From the NCBI GenBank assembly GCA_024742395.1, contig JANSYO010000007.1, positions 53,483 through 117,482 on the forward strand: a stretch of 64,000 nt of DNA, read 5' to 3'. Position 1 is the stretch's first letter. Each line of letters starts with the position of its first letter. The stretch comes from Cytophagales bacterium (GTDB lineage Bacteria > Bacteroidota > Bacteroidia > Cytophagales > Spirosomataceae). The translations under genes were made by a program, and so were the position numbers. The notes beneath the pieces were generated by a model. That model was given only the letters and a program-made list of their open reading frames with translations. It had not been told where the DNA came from and did no database searches. Shown here in pieces: positions 53,465-62,154 of the stretch.

Positions 53465-54724
53465 ATGACAGGACAATTTAAAGCAATCTCTATTTCTTAT
53501 AAAAACGCTCCTCTTTCTTTGAGAGAGCAAATTGCACTCAACGAAGATGAGAGCAAGGCGTTGCTGTTAAAGATAAAAGAGGTTTTTGATCTCAATGAGG
53601 CTTTGATTTTGTCTACTTGTAATCGCACAGAGATTTATTACGTTTCTTCCGAAGAGCATCACGAAGATTTGTTAAAACTGCTTTCTGCACATAAAGGCAT
53701 TGCTTCTTCTGATATTAGACCTTACCTCTTAGTAATTAACCAGGAAGAAGAGGCTCTCAAATATCTTTTTGAAGTAGCCACCGGGCTTCATTCTCAGGTG
53801 GTAGGAGATCTGCAGATTCCTAATCAGATAAAGAATGCTTATCAATGGTGTGCTGACATGAATATGGCTGGCCCATACCTTCATAGGTTAATGCATACGG
53901 TTTTCTTTGTGAACAAGAAAGTGTTTCTGGAGACATCATTTAGAGACGGAGCGGCGTCTACCAGCTATGCTGCTGTAGATACCATTGAGTCCTTTTTGCC
54001 TCTTTTAAGTGAGCCTAAGATTCTTGTTTTGGGTTTAGGTGAAATTGGGCAGGACGTGGTGAAGACCCTTCATGACAAAGGATATAAAAACTTTACTGTT
54101 TCTAACAGAACAAAAGAAAAGGCTGAACAATTATCAGAATCAATGGATTTTGATGTGTTGCCTTTTGAGAATGTTTTGAAGGAAATGTCATCATACGATA
54201 TCATAATTTCTTCTGTGAGAGCAGAGAAACCTTTGGTGACGCTTGACCTGGTAAGATCTTTCGAGAACAAAACGGTTAAATATTTTATTGACCTATCTGT
54301 TCCCAGAAGTGTAGATCAGGCTGTAGAAGATGTAGCTGGTATGGTGGTCTATGATTTGGATGAAATCCAACAAAAAACCAATGAAGCTTTAGAAAACAGA
54401 AAAGCTTCCATTCCGCAAGTACAACGTATTATAGAGGAAGCCATTATAGAATTTGGTGACTGGTCAAATCAGATGGTGGTGTCTCCAACCATACAAAAGC
54501 TCAAGGGAGCATTAGAGCAGATTCGTAAAGACGAAATGGCTAAGTATACCAAATCTCTTTCTGAAGAAGAGGCGGTGAAGATAGAAAAAATCACCAGTGG
54601 TATGATGCAGCGAATTATCAAACTTCCTGTTTTACAACTTAAGGCTGCCTGCAAAAGAGGAGAAGCCGAAACACTCATTGACGTTCTCAATGACCTTTTC
54701 AATCTGGAGAAGGTAGAGGCGTAA
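53465..54724 (+). CDS. hemA: Glutamyl-tRNA reductase
   Basis: First enzyme of C5 tetrapyrrole synthesis: reduces Glu-tRNA(Glu) to glutamate-1-semialdehyde with NADPH. Start ATG 53465 (MTGQFKAISISYKN); a GTG one codon upstream is also in frame. Nucleophile Cys52 in LSTCNRTEIYY; GLHSQVVGDLQIPNQIKNAY and the NADPH motif LVLGLGEIGQDVVKTL; VPRSVDQAVEDVAGMVVYDLDEI; C-terminal dimerisation helix to the end. 420 residues, normal. No other hem gene is adjacent. Confidence 0.95.
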   Translation: MTGQFKAISISYKNAPLSLREQIALNEDESKALLLKIKEVFDLNEALILSTCNRTEIYYVSSEEHHEDLLKLLSAHKGIASSDIRPYLLVINQEEEALKYLFEVATGLHSQVVGDLQIPNQIKNAYQWCADMNMAGPYLHRLMHTVFFVNKKVFLETSFRDGAASTSYAAVDTIESFLPLLSEPKILVLGLGEIGQDVVKTLHDKGYKNFTVSNRTKEKAEQLSESMDFDVLPFENVLKEMSSYDIIISSVRAEKPLVTLDLVRSFENKTVKYFIDLSVPRSVDQAVEDVAGMVVYDLDEIQQKTNEALENRKASIPQVQRIIEEAIIEFGDWSNQMVVSPTIQKLKGALEQIRKDEMAKYTKSLSEEEAVKIEKITSGMMQRIIKLPVLQLKAACKRGEAETLIDVLNDLFNLEKVEA

Positions 54725-54748
54725 GGATTCGATTAACATTTAATTGTA

Positions 54749-54756
54749 TAGATTTG
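54749..54756 (+). promoter_or_regulatory. -7 box for the aldo/keto reductase gene
   Basis: TAGATTTG, an exact TAnnTTTG match 28 bp before the ATG at 54785; no convincing -33 TTG. Confidence 0.4.
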
Positions 54757-54784
54757 TTGAAGAGAATATTCAACGTATTAAACT

Positions 54785-55606
54785 ATGCAATCTCCCTTAA
54801 TAACTCTCAATAATGGCATTCAAATACCTCAACTTGGTCTAGGTGTATTTGAAGAAGATTTTGATATTTCAAAAACGAAGGATGCTGTTCTTTATGCCCT
54901 CAAAGCAGGTTACAGACACATAGATACTGCTGCCATCTATAGAAACGAAGAAGAGGTGGGTAAAGCTCTGAAAGAAACAGACGTGCCAAGGCATGAAATC
55001 TTTATTACTACGAAGGTATGGGATACTAATCAGGGATATGACAAGGCTTTAAAAGCGTATGATGCCAGTCTAAAAGCCTTAAAGGTTGATTATATCGATT
55101 TGTATTTAATTCATTGGCCGGTTAAGGCTCATAGAAAAGATACCTGGCGGGCATTGGAAAAAATCTATGAAGAAGGTAGAGTTAAGGCCATAGGCGTATC
55201 TAATTATTTAGTTCCTCACCTGAAGGAGTTGGAAACATACGCCAATATTATTCCGGCAGTAAACCAAATAGAACATACTCCTTTTTGTAACATGAGTGAT
55301 ACGGCTGCCTATTGCAAAGAAATAGGTACCGCCCTCGAAAGTTATGCCCCTTTGGTAAGAGGATTAAAAAGAGACCATCCTACATTAGTCAGTGTAGCTA
55401 AGAAATACGGCAAAAGCACTTTTCAGGTATTAATTAGATGGGCCTTGGATCAGGAAATAATTACCATACCCAAAAGCAGCTCTCCAAACCGTATAAAAGA
55501 CAATTACGAAGCTCTGAGTTTCAGACTTGATCAGGAAGATCTAAAGAAAATGTCTACACTTCATGAGGGTACGCGGGTAGCATCTGATCCTATGACCTAT
55601 TTGTAA
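54785..55606 (+). CDS. Aldo/keto reductase
   Basis: 273-residue NADPH-dependent (beta/alpha)8 reductase. Catalytic tetrad visible: Asp47 and Tyr52 (RHIDTAAIYRNEEEVGKAL), Lys77 (ITTKVWD), His110 (YLIHWP). The nicotinamide/phosphate site IPKSSSPNRIKDN is the family C-terminal motif. Close to the AKR5/2,5-diketo-gluconate reductase type; natural substrate unknown. Ends 46 bp before an SGNH lipoprotein gene. Confidence 0.92.
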   Translation: MQSPLITLNNGIQIPQLGLGVFEEDFDISKTKDAVLYALKAGYRHIDTAAIYRNEEEVGKALKETDVPRHEIFITTKVWDTNQGYDKALKAYDASLKALKVDYIDLYLIHWPVKAHRKDTWRALEKIYEEGRVKAIGVSNYLVPHLKELETYANIIPAVNQIEHTPFCNMSDTAAYCKEIGTALESYAPLVRGLKRDHPTLVSVAKKYGKSTFQVLIRWALDQEIITIPKSSSPNRIKDNYEALSFRLDQEDLKKMSTLHEGTRVASDPMTYL

Positions 55607-55652
55607 TTAATATTATTCCTGAATTCTTTACTTTCGTACAAACCTATTGAAA

Positions 55653-56339
55653 ATGAGAAAAGTATTATTCTTCCTTTTGGTAAGTAGTTTTTTAAGCTCT
55701 TGCTCTGTCTATAAAAAATATGCCGATACCGAAGCCCCTTGGGAAGAAGAAATAAGTAGTCTTGAAGACTTAGACGATATCGAATCATATCCTGAAGAGG
55801 CGATACTGTTCATTGGAAGTTCAAGTATTAGACGCTGGACAAGCATAAAAGAGGATATGGCTCCCTACAAACCGATAAGAAGGGGCTATGGTGGGGCTCA
55901 TTTTACAGATTTAATTCATTTTACTGACAGACTGGTTTATCCTCATAAATTTCAGGCCTTGGCCATATTTGTAGCTAATGATATTACGGGTGGAGAAAAT
56001 GATAAATCAGTAAAGGAAGTAATGAGGCTTTTTGAAGAAGTGGTGAGAACAGTTAGGGTTAAATATCCTTATGTGCCCATTTTTCAGATTGCGGTAACTC
56101 CAACCAATAGCCGATGGAAGGTATGGCCAACTGTGCAGGAATTGAATGCAAGTTTTAAGACATACTGCGAAACTCATGAGAATATCTATTACATAGACCC
56201 TTCAGATGCTTATTTAGATCAGGACGGAAAGCCCAGGTCAGAGCTCTTTGTTGAAGATCAATTGCATTTAAATGAGGAAGGGTATGATATCTGGGCCTCT
56301 TTTATTAAAAAGGAGTTTGACAAAGTTTTAAAACCATAA
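55653..56339 (+). CDS. SGNH/GDSL-family lipoprotein
   Basis: 228 residues from ATG 55653, lipobox LSSC in MRKVLFFLLVSSFLSSC. An acidic linker (EEEISSLEDLDDIESYPEE) leads to the SGNH fold. Block I reads ILFIGSSSIRRW (Ser57 at the nucleophile site, Ser in place of the Asp of GDS), FVANDI carries the Asn109, and LFVEDQLHLNEEGYDIW carries the Asp and His. Probably an envelope-bound esterase. Followed 7 bp later by the propeller lipoprotein, so likely an operon. Confidence 0.84.
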   Translation: MRKVLFFLLVSSFLSSCSVYKKYADTEAPWEEEISSLEDLDDIESYPEEAILFIGSSSIRRWTSIKEDMAPYKPIRRGYGGAHFTDLIHFTDRLVYPHKFQALAIFVANDITGGENDKSVKEVMRLFEEVVRTVRVKYPYVPIFQIAVTPTNSRWKVWPTVQELNASFKTYCETHENIYYIDPSDAYLDQDGKPRSELFVEDQLHLNEEGYDIWASFIKKEFDKVLKP

Positions 56340-56346
56340 AATTTAT

Positions 56347-57474
56347 ATGAAAAAAATTATTTCACTGTTGTCATTGGCTGTTTTATTCTCTTGTCAACCT
56401 AAGACTGAGGAAAGCGAAACGGAAAAGGCTGAGCCCGTAAAGGAACTAACTCTGCTGGTAGGTACTTACACAAAAAGAGATAGTGAGGGTATCTATATGA
56501 TTAAATTTAATCCGGAAACCGGAGATTTCAGAGAAGTAGGCGTGACCGGAGATATTGAGGATCCTTCTTTTTTAGCTCTCTCACCAGATAAAAAGTATGT
56601 CTATTCGGTAAGTGAGATAGGAGGTGGGAGTGTTTATGCCTATGCTCTTGGTGATTCAAGTTTAAATTTTATCAGTTCAACGTCTTCTGGTGGAGTTCAT
56701 CCTTGCCATATTGCCGTAGATAAAACAGGTAAGTGGGTATTTACGGGAAATTACTCAGACGGTTCTTTGGCAGTTCTGCCGATCCTTGGAAATGGTGGAG
56801 TTGGTAAATTTGTACAGGCCATTAAACATACTGGCTCCGGCCCCAATAAAGATCGCCAAAAAGAGCCTCATGTACATTCCGTTAATGTTAGCCCTAATAA
56901 TCAAGATATTTATGTGCCTGATCTGGGGATTGATAAAGTTATGGCTTATCGATTCAATGATTCTACCGGCACCTTAACTGAAGGAAATTCTGTGGCTGTA
57001 AGTGCGGGTTCAGGTCCCAGACATTTTACTTTTCACCCAAATGGAAAATATGCTTATGTGGTTCAGGAGTTAACCGGCAAGGTTACCGCATTTAAGTATT
57101 CTGATAATACTCTGGAAACCATTGAAGAGGTGAGTACTTTACCTGAGGGTTTTGAAGGTAAAAATAGCTCGGCAGACATTCATATTTCACCTGATGGGAA
57201 GTTTTTGTATGCTTCTAATCGTTTTCATGATTCCATTGTGATCTTTGAAATTGATCAAAAAACAGGCAAACTTCAGCAGGTTAGTCATCATTCTGTGTTG
57301 GGTCAAATGCCCCGCAATTTTGGCATAACTCCAAATGGGAAATTCCTTTTGGTGGCCAATCAGGAAACAGACAATATAGTCATCTTTGAAAGGGATGCTG
57401 AGAGTGGTAAAATATCTCCTACGGGCAAAGAAATTCCTGTTTCTATGCCGGTGTGTCTCTTGTTCATTGACTAG
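56347..57474 (+). CDS. Lactonase-family seven-bladed beta-propeller lipoprotein (Pgl-like)
   Basis: 375 residues with lipobox FSC (MKKIISLLSLAVLFSC). The rest is a beta-propeller of the 6-phosphogluconolactonase YbhE/3-carboxy-muconate lactonizing type: LLVGTYTKRDSEGIYMIKFNPETG, FLALSPDKKYVYSVSEIGGGSV, VHPCHIAVDKTGKWVFTGNYSDGS, KEPHVHSVNVSPNNQDIYVPDLGIDKVMAY and SGPRHFTFHPNGKYAYVVQEL. Being secreted, it likely acts on extracellular or periplasmic lactones, not on cytosolic 6-phosphogluconolactone (inference). Confidence 0.87.
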   Translation: MKKIISLLSLAVLFSCQPKTEESETEKAEPVKELTLLVGTYTKRDSEGIYMIKFNPETGDFREVGVTGDIEDPSFLALSPDKKYVYSVSEIGGGSVYAYALGDSSLNFISSTSSGGVHPCHIAVDKTGKWVFTGNYSDGSLAVLPILGNGGVGKFVQAIKHTGSGPNKDRQKEPHVHSVNVSPNNQDIYVPDLGIDKVMAYRFNDSTGTLTEGNSVAVSAGSGPRHFTFHPNGKYAYVVQELTGKVTAFKYSDNTLETIEEVSTLPEGFEGKNSSADIHISPDGKFLYASNRFHDSIVIFEIDQKTGKLQQVSHHSVLGQMPRNFGITPNGKFLLVANQETDNIVIFERDAESGKISPTGKEIPVSMPVCLLFID

Positions 57475-57523
57475 TCCAAGTTGAAATATGTGCAAAAAAT
57501 TAGGCTTTAGGAGATTAATGGCA

Positions 57524-57531
57524 TAGTTTTG
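57524..57531 (+). promoter_or_regulatory. -7 box upstream of the 303-aa lipoprotein gene
   Basis: TAGTTTTG, an exact TAnnTTTG match, 31 bp before the ATG at 57563. Confidence 0.38.
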
Positions 57532-57562
57532 TCGTTTCAATAAGAGACAAAAGGAAATCTAG

Positions 57563-58474
57563 ATGCTTAGAGGCCTCATAGCCATACTGGTGGTGTTAAG
57601 CTGCCAATCGTGTTTTTTATTTACTGATGATCCGGGTCCTGACCCTGTCAATGTAGATCCGTTACCTGAATTTTTAAGCACTCCATCATCCTATATTATT
57701 GCAAAAGGACCAATAGATGAAGGCTCAGGAATGGTGGCTTCTCAGTCTATGCCCGGCAATTTATGGGTAATTACAGATGGTAATACCAGTGCTAAATTAC
57801 ATTTGATATCAAATATAGGAGCTTATTTAGGGGCTATTGATCTTTGGCCTGCTACTAACAGGGATTGGGAAGATATTGCAGATGGACCGGGCCCTGAGGA
57901 GGGAGTTAACTACTTGTATATTGCTGACACCGGCGATAACGCCGAAAATTATGGAACATACAAGATTGTAAGAATGAAAGAGCCTTCAGGCATTACTGAT
58001 GGACTTCAAACAGATATTATTTCTTTTAAATATGAAGACAAAAGCGGCTTAGACGTGGAGGCAATGTTTGTAGACCCCGCCACAAAGGATATTTATTTGG
58101 TCTCAAAAAGACAGCTCTTTGCTGTTAGGTTATATAAGCTAACTTATCCTTACAGTACCGAAGTAGAAAATGTAGCTACTTTCCAAGGCTCTATACCTTT
58201 AAACTTCATTACAGCTGCTGATATTTCGAAAGATGGTAAACAGATTATGCTGAAAAATTATGATGCTGTTTACTATTGGCGTTTGAAAGAAAATGAAACT
58301 ATTCCTGAGGCGTTGTCGCGGTCAAGAGATGTAGGAGCTCCATATTTTGTAGAACCCCAGGGAGAATCACTTTGTTTTGATAACAAAGATAGCGGTTACT
58401 ATACGCTTTCTGAGAGGGCTTACAATGAGCCAGAAGTAAGTTTATATTATTATCAACGAAAGACAGAAGAGTAA
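57563..58474 (+). CDS. Hypothetical lipoprotein, 303 aa, possible beta-propeller
   Basis: Signal MLRGLIAILVVLSCQSC with the lipobox at VLSC or CQSC. The mature part carries repeated strand motifs (GSGMVASQSMPGNLWVITDGN, NRDWEDIADGPGPEEGVNYLYIADTGDN, LDVEAMFVDPATKDIYLVSKR, AADISKDGKQIMLKNYDAVYYW) like a WD40/NHL-type propeller. The DWEDIA...YLYIADTGDN pattern recurs in uncharacterised Bacteroidota and Actinobacteria proteins. No catalytic motif is seen. Its stop codon is inside a hairpin shared with the convergent ffh gene. Confidence 0.68.
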   Translation: MLRGLIAILVVLSCQSCFLFTDDPGPDPVNVDPLPEFLSTPSSYIIAKGPIDEGSGMVASQSMPGNLWVITDGNTSAKLHLISNIGAYLGAIDLWPATNRDWEDIADGPGPEEGVNYLYIADTGDNAENYGTYKIVRMKEPSGITDGLQTDIISFKYEDKSGLDVEAMFVDPATKDIYLVSKRQLFAVRLYKLTYPYSTEVENVATFQGSIPLNFITAADISKDGKQIMLKNYDAVYYWRLKENETIPEALSRSRDVGAPYFVEPQGESLCFDNKDSGYYTLSERAYNEPEVSLYYYQRKTEE

Positions 58475-58495
58475 GCTATTAACCAAATAGCTTAC
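58471..58495. repeat. Perfect hairpin spanning the two stop codons of convergent genes
   Basis: GTAAGCTATT and AATAGCTTAC are perfect 10-bp complements with a 5-nt loop (AACCA). It contains the stop codon of the lipoprotein gene and the stop of ffh, whose ends are only 4 bp apart. No strong T-run on either side, so it may be a weak bidirectional terminator. Confidence 0.55.
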
Positions 58496-59798
58496 CTAAT
58501 TTACCTGCTCCCTGAAGCTTATTCATCTTTTTCATCATTTTCCGCATTTGGTCAAATTGCTTTAACAGGTTATTGACCTCCTGCACAGAAGTACCACTTC
58601 CTTTGGCTATTCGCTTTCGGCGGTTTCCATTGATGATGTCCGGGTTTTCTCTTTCTCCCGGAGTCATAGATTTAATGACAGCCTCTATGGGTTTAAATGA
58701 ATCATTATCAATGTCTACATCTTTAACAGCTTTACCCATGCCGGGTATCATGCCCATCAAATCTTTGACATTACCCATTTTCTTTATTTGCTCCAGCTGA
58801 CTTAAGAAGTCGTTGAGGTCGAACTTGTTCTCCCTCATTTTCTTGTTCAGCTTTTTGGCTTCGTCTTCGTCATATGCTTGCTGAGCCCTTTCTACGAGTG
58901 AGATTACATCACCCATCCCAAGGATTCTGTTCGCCATACGATCGGGGTGAAAGACATCAAGGTCTTCCATTTTCTCCCCGGTACTCATAAACTTAATGGG
59001 CTTATCTACTACTGCTTTTACAGAGAGAGCGGCACCACCTCTGGCATCACCATCCAGTTTGGTAAGTACCACACCATCAAAATCAAGTCTCTCATTGAAA
59101 GTCTTGGCGGTATTGACTGCATCTTGCCCGGTCATGGAGTCAACTACAAATAGTATTTCTGAAGGATTAATGGCTTTCTTAATATTCTCTACCTCCTTCA
59201 TCATGACTTCATCTACGGCTAATCGACCGGCCGTATCCACAATGATGATGTTTTTGCCCTTTGCCTTTGCCTCTTTAATGGCATTTTGTGCAATGTCTAC
59301 CGCATTTTTATTTTCAGGCTCCGCGTATACATCCACGCCAATTTGCTCCCCTAAAACCTGTAGTTGCTTTATGGCTGCAGGTCGGTAAATATCGCCGGCT
59401 ACCAGCATCACTTGCTTACCTTGTTTTTTAAGATAACTGGCAAATTTCCCGGAGAACGTTGTTTTACCAGATCCTTGAAGACCGGCAATCAGTACAATAG
59501 CAGGTGAACCTTTAAGATTCACGGGCTCTGCCTTGCTACCCATCAGCTGGGTTAATTCTTCCTGAACAATTTTCGTAAACAATTGCCCTGGCTCTACAGC
59601 TATTTTTACCTGACGATCTAAAGCCTCTTGCTTTACCTTGTCAGTTACCTCCTTAGCTACTTTATAGTTAACGTCGGCATCCATTAAAGCCCGGCGTATT
59701 TCTTTTACGGTGGCAGCAATGTTTACATCGGTTATTCTTCCTTTCCCCTTCAGGGTTTTAAATGCACCGGAGAGTTTATCTTGTAAGCTTTCAAACAT
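58479..59798 (-). CDS. ffh: Signal recognition particle protein Ffh
   Basis: SRP54 homologue that binds signal sequences and 4.5S RNA and, with FtsY, delivers ribosomes to the membrane. N domain at about 1-90; G domain with P-loop GLQGSGKTT (106-114), DTAGR, TKLDG and the IBD insertion; M domain (about 310-439) with MGMIPGM-type motifs (KDLMGMIPGMGKAV), the RNA-binding RKRIAKGSGTSVQEVNNLL and a Met-rich tail RKMMKKMNKL. 439 residues, normal. A TAAATTTG box 29-36 bp upstream is its likely promoter. Confidence 0.96.
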   Translation of the reverse strand: MFESLQDKLSGAFKTLKGKGRITDVNIAATVKEIRRALMDADVNYKVAKEVTDKVKQEALDRQVKIAVEPGQLFTKIVQEELTQLMGSKAEPVNLKGSPAIVLIAGLQGSGKTTFSGKFASYLKKQGKQVMLVAGDIYRPAAIKQLQVLGEQIGVDVYAEPENKNAVDIAQNAIKEAKAKGKNIIIVDTAGRLAVDEVMMKEVENIKKAINPSEILFVVDSMTGQDAVNTAKTFNERLDFDGVVLTKLDGDARGGAALSVKAVVDKPIKFMSTGEKMEDLDVFHPDRMANRILGMGDVISLVERAQQAYDEDEAKKLNKKMRENKFDLNDFLSQLEQIKKMGNVKDLMGMIPGMGKAVKDVDIDNDSFKPIEAVIKSMTPGERENPDIINGNRRKRIAKGSGTSVQEVNNLLKQFDQMRKMMKKMNKLQGAGKLGKLFG

Positions 59799-59826
59799 GA
59801 ATAATTCGTTTAGAAAATTTGGAGGG

Positions 59827-59834
59827 CAAATTTA
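59827..59834 (-). promoter_or_regulatory. -7 box for ffh
   Basis: Reads TAAATTTG on the minus strand (exact TAnnTTTG), giving a leader of about 22 nt before the ATG at 59798. Confidence 0.42.
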
Positions 59835-59860
59835 GTTATTTGCATTCAGCTTTTGAAATA

Positions 59861-59893
59861 AAAAAAGCCTCTGCATGATTTCATGCAGAGGCC
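59861..59893 (-). terminator. Intrinsic terminator after the 120-aa secreted protein gene
   Basis: Stem of 11-12 bp, GCCTCTGCATGA with TCATGCAGAGGC, tight loop; read on the minus strand it ends in a run of T. It terminates the leftward gene ending at 59951 and insulates ffh. Confidence 0.82.
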
Positions 59894-59950
59894 GTTATCA
59901 AATTCTATCAGGAACTTACATTGAAGCTCTCTTATATACCATTACCAAAA

Positions 59951-60313
59951 TTACTTAGTAGTGGCTACTCTTTTAACTTCTGTTTGGATCTCAAACGGTT
60001 TTACAACTGTTTTTGCCCCAGTAGTTAATGATACACTGTATTTACCATCAGGTAAAGAAGCCATATCAAAAACTTTCGCAAAATCATCTGATGAAACTAC
60101 TTCTTTGTAAAGTATGTTCCCAGCGTCATCTTTCACTTCTACTACAGATTTCTCTGTAAGGTTTGTACCTGTTACTCTAAACTTCAGCCCTTCCATTGTT
60201 TTTACTGTAAGGTCTGCCTCCACAAGATTGTTAAAGAAAATGTGGTTGTCTGCTTTTACTGTTGTGGCTGATACTCCCATCAAAATCACAACTGCTACTA
60301 ATAGTTTTTTCAT
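59951..60313 (-). CDS. Small exported protein with signal peptide, 120 aa
   Basis: Signal peptide MKKLLVAVVILMGVSATTVKA, then a beta-sandwich-like mature part (NHIFFNNLVEADLTVKTMEGLKFRVTGTNLTEKSVVEVKDDAGNILYKEVV) ending in KRVATTK. Strands and the DGKYSVSLTTGAKTVVKPFEI pattern look like an immunoglobulin-type or DUF3244-like small periplasmic protein; no family is assigned. It has its own promoter and terminator and a long leader (about 75 nt), which suggests it is well expressed and perhaps regulated at the RNA level. Confidence 0.72.
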   Translation of the reverse strand: MKKLLVAVVILMGVSATTVKADNHIFFNNLVEADLTVKTMEGLKFRVTGTNLTEKSVVEVKDDAGNILYKEVVSSDDFAKVFDMASLPDGKYSVSLTTGAKTVVKPFEIQTEVKRVATTK

Positions 60314-60394
60314 ATTATTATTCTATTTGTGTTTACGTCAAATCTTAAAAAATTACTAATCGTTTTTTCGTTCCTGATTTTCTCTTTGACGTTA

Positions 60395-60426
60395 CAAACA
60401 TACAGGACAATGCTAATAGCAAACAA
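60395..60426 (-). promoter_or_regulatory. Promoter of the 120-aa secreted protein gene
   Basis: On the minus strand TATGTTTG (60395-60402) is an exact -7 box, with TTG elements 17 and 21 bases upstream (60420-60422 and 60424-60426), bracketing the preferred Bacteroidota spacing. Predicted leader of about 75 nt. Confidence 0.58.
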
Positions 60427-60672
60427 TAGCACATGTGTGACATATTGAAAGTTCATATCACGATCCTACGCAATTCTTTGAAAAGTACCATAATTGTATT
60501 CATTTTACCAGAAGTACTTGAAAAAGTACAACGGTTTTTAATACTCCCTTAATATCAGCTACTTACAGTTTTTCAAGAAAATCATAGGACATTAAAAAGA
60601 ATTGAGTCAAGCTTTCCTGCTTAAAGTACAAAATGAACTTTTTGGCTTTTTTCCCTGATAGGCTTAGGCATA

Positions 60673-60701
60673 AAAAAACTCCCGTTTTTGGCGGGAGTTT
60701 C
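60673..60701 (-). terminator. Intrinsic terminator of fbaA
   Basis: Stem AAACTCCCG / CGGGAGTTT with a 7-nt loop, followed on the minus strand by a T-run; starts 19 bp past the fbaA stop. Confidence 0.85.
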
Positions 60702-60719
60702 TTCAAATTGAGGCTTAAT

Positions 60720-61805
60720 TTAGATCAAACCTTCAAGCTTATTGATACAGTTAAGATCTTCAAAAGCAATTTTTAAACGATCTCTCATACTTTCTTCTCC
60801 TTCTCTTAACCACTTACGAGGGTCATAGTACTTTTTGTTAGGTACATCATCTCCATCAGGGTTACCTAATTGAGTCTGAAGGTAGCCTTCATTCTTTTTG
60901 TAATATTTTAATACACCTTCCCAAGTGCTCCACTGCATATCTGTATCGATATTCATTTTCACTGCACCGTAATCTATAGCCTCTCTAATTTCTTCACGAG
61001 AAGAACCCGATCCACCATGGAACACAAAGTTTACAGGAAGGTCACTTTCTGTATTGAATTTCTCTTTAATATACTCCTGAGAGTTTTTAAGAATTACAGG
61101 CTGTAAAGAAACGTTACCTGGCTTATAAACACCATGAACATTTCCAAAAGCTGCAGCTACTGTGAAGTTTGGAGAAATCTTCATCAATGTTTCATATACA
61201 TAGGCTACTTCTGTAGGTTGGGTATACAGCTTTGAGCTATCTACATCCGAATTATCTACACCGTCCTCTTCGCCACCGGTGATACCCAGCTCAATTTCCA
61301 GAGTCATGTCAATTTTTGCCATTCTCTCTAAATACTTAGAGCATATTTCCATGTTTTCTTCCAGAGACTCTTCAGATAGGTCTATCATGTGTGAGCTGAA
61401 AAGTGGCTTTCCTGTTTTTTTGTAATGTTCTTCGCCAGCATCAAGAAGGCCGTCTATCCATGGAAGGAGTTTTTTAGCACAGTGATCTGTATGTAAAACA
61501 ACAGGTACGCCGTAGTGCTCAGCCATGTGATGTACATGAAGTGCACCTGAGATAGAGCCCGCAATAGCCGCTTTCTGGCCATCGTTTGATAAGCTTTTAC
61601 CTGCGTAAAAAGACCCACCTCCGTTAGAGAACTGAATTATAACCGGAGAATTTACTGCGGCCGCTGTTTCTAAAACTGCATTTATAGAGTTTGTTCCTAC
61701 TACGTTTACGGCAGGAAGAGCAAAGTTATTGTCATTTGCATAACGAAGAAGTTGGTTAAGGGCTTCTCCTGTAACTACACCTGGCTTAATCAAAGATTGG
61801 CTCAT
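60720..61805 (-). CDS. fbaA: Class II fructose-bisphosphate aldolase
   Basis: Zn-dependent aldolase of glycolysis and gluconeogenesis. 361 residues of the long class IIA (E. coli FbaA) type: FALPAVNVVGTNSINAVLE, IQFSNGGGSFYAGK, catalytic Asp107 and Zn ligand His108 in LHTDHCAKKLLPW, ELGITGGEEDGVDNSD with the Zn-binding Glu, AAFGNVHGVYKPGN and FHGGSGSSREEIREAI with two further ligands, and the phosphate site NIDTDMQWS. Monocistronic with its own terminator and -7 box. Confidence 0.96.
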   Translation of the reverse strand: MSQSLIKPGVVTGEALNQLLRYANDNNFALPAVNVVGTNSINAVLETAAAVNSPVIIQFSNGGGSFYAGKSLSNDGQKAAIAGSISGALHVHHMAEHYGVPVVLHTDHCAKKLLPWIDGLLDAGEEHYKKTGKPLFSSHMIDLSEESLEENMEICSKYLERMAKIDMTLEIELGITGGEEDGVDNSDVDSSKLYTQPTEVAYVYETLMKISPNFTVAAAFGNVHGVYKPGNVSLQPVILKNSQEYIKEKFNTESDLPVNFVFHGGSGSSREEIREAIDYGAVKMNIDTDMQWSTWEGVLKYYKKNEGYLQTQLGNPDGDDVPNKKYYDPRKWLREGEESMRDRLKIAFEDLNCINKLEGLI

Positions 61806-62154
61806 GAATAAGGTATTTTGTATTAAAATTAGATTTTTTTAAACTCAGCTTATACAGAATAATAGTCCTATATAAGGTGAGACAAAAGTACATTTTTTCT
61901 TACTAAAAGCATGAGTCTGACTATTCTTTACAAAATTGGTACTATTCATGAATCAGTTGAATTAATTGAATTTATAAAGGCAGTAAATTATTGGTGATTA
62001 GATTTAGAAGGTCAGTCCCGGAGCTCTTCTTCTACAGAGCATTGATCAACTGATTAATTAGCAGCTAGCCTGAGGGAGAAATGAATAGGTTAAAAGGGGA
62101 ATGTTGAACTACAAATTAAGTTTTTTGTTTAATTACAAGAACAGCAGAAATTAG
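61806..62154. other. 349-bp intergenic region between divergent genes
   Basis: No gene seen. It holds the fbaA -7 box (61883-61890), an AT-rich stretch, and a 10-bp perfect inverted repeat AATCAGTTGA (61951-61960) / TCAACTGATT (62046-62055) 85 bp apart. No clear promoter was found for the reductase gene starting at 62155. Confidence 0.45.
61883..61890 (-). promoter_or_regulatory. -7 box for fbaA
   Basis: Reads TACTTTTG on the minus strand (exact TAnnTTTG); predicted leader about 70 nt to the ATG at 61805. No good -33 TTG. Confidence 0.42.

Larger units (their letters stand above)
60314..60719. other. 406-bp intergenic region
   Basis: No gene seen. It holds the leader and promoter of the 120-aa secreted protein gene (60395-60426), four copies of AAGTAC (60483, 60512, 60524, 60624), one pair forming an inverted repeat GTACTT-gaaa-AAGTAC at 60514-60529, and, at the right end, the terminator of fbaA (60673-60701). 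Confidence 0.6.

Noticed and set aside
57187..57540. 117-aa minus-strand frame across the propeller lipoprotein end
   Set aside because: Antisense to a gene with strong beta-propeller motifs; no promoter or family.
61951..62055. 10-bp inverted repeat AATCAGTTGA / TCAACTGATT as an element boundary
   Set aside because: Arms are 85 bp apart with no direct repeats, no gene between and no extension; a chance match of this length in 350 bp is not rare enough.
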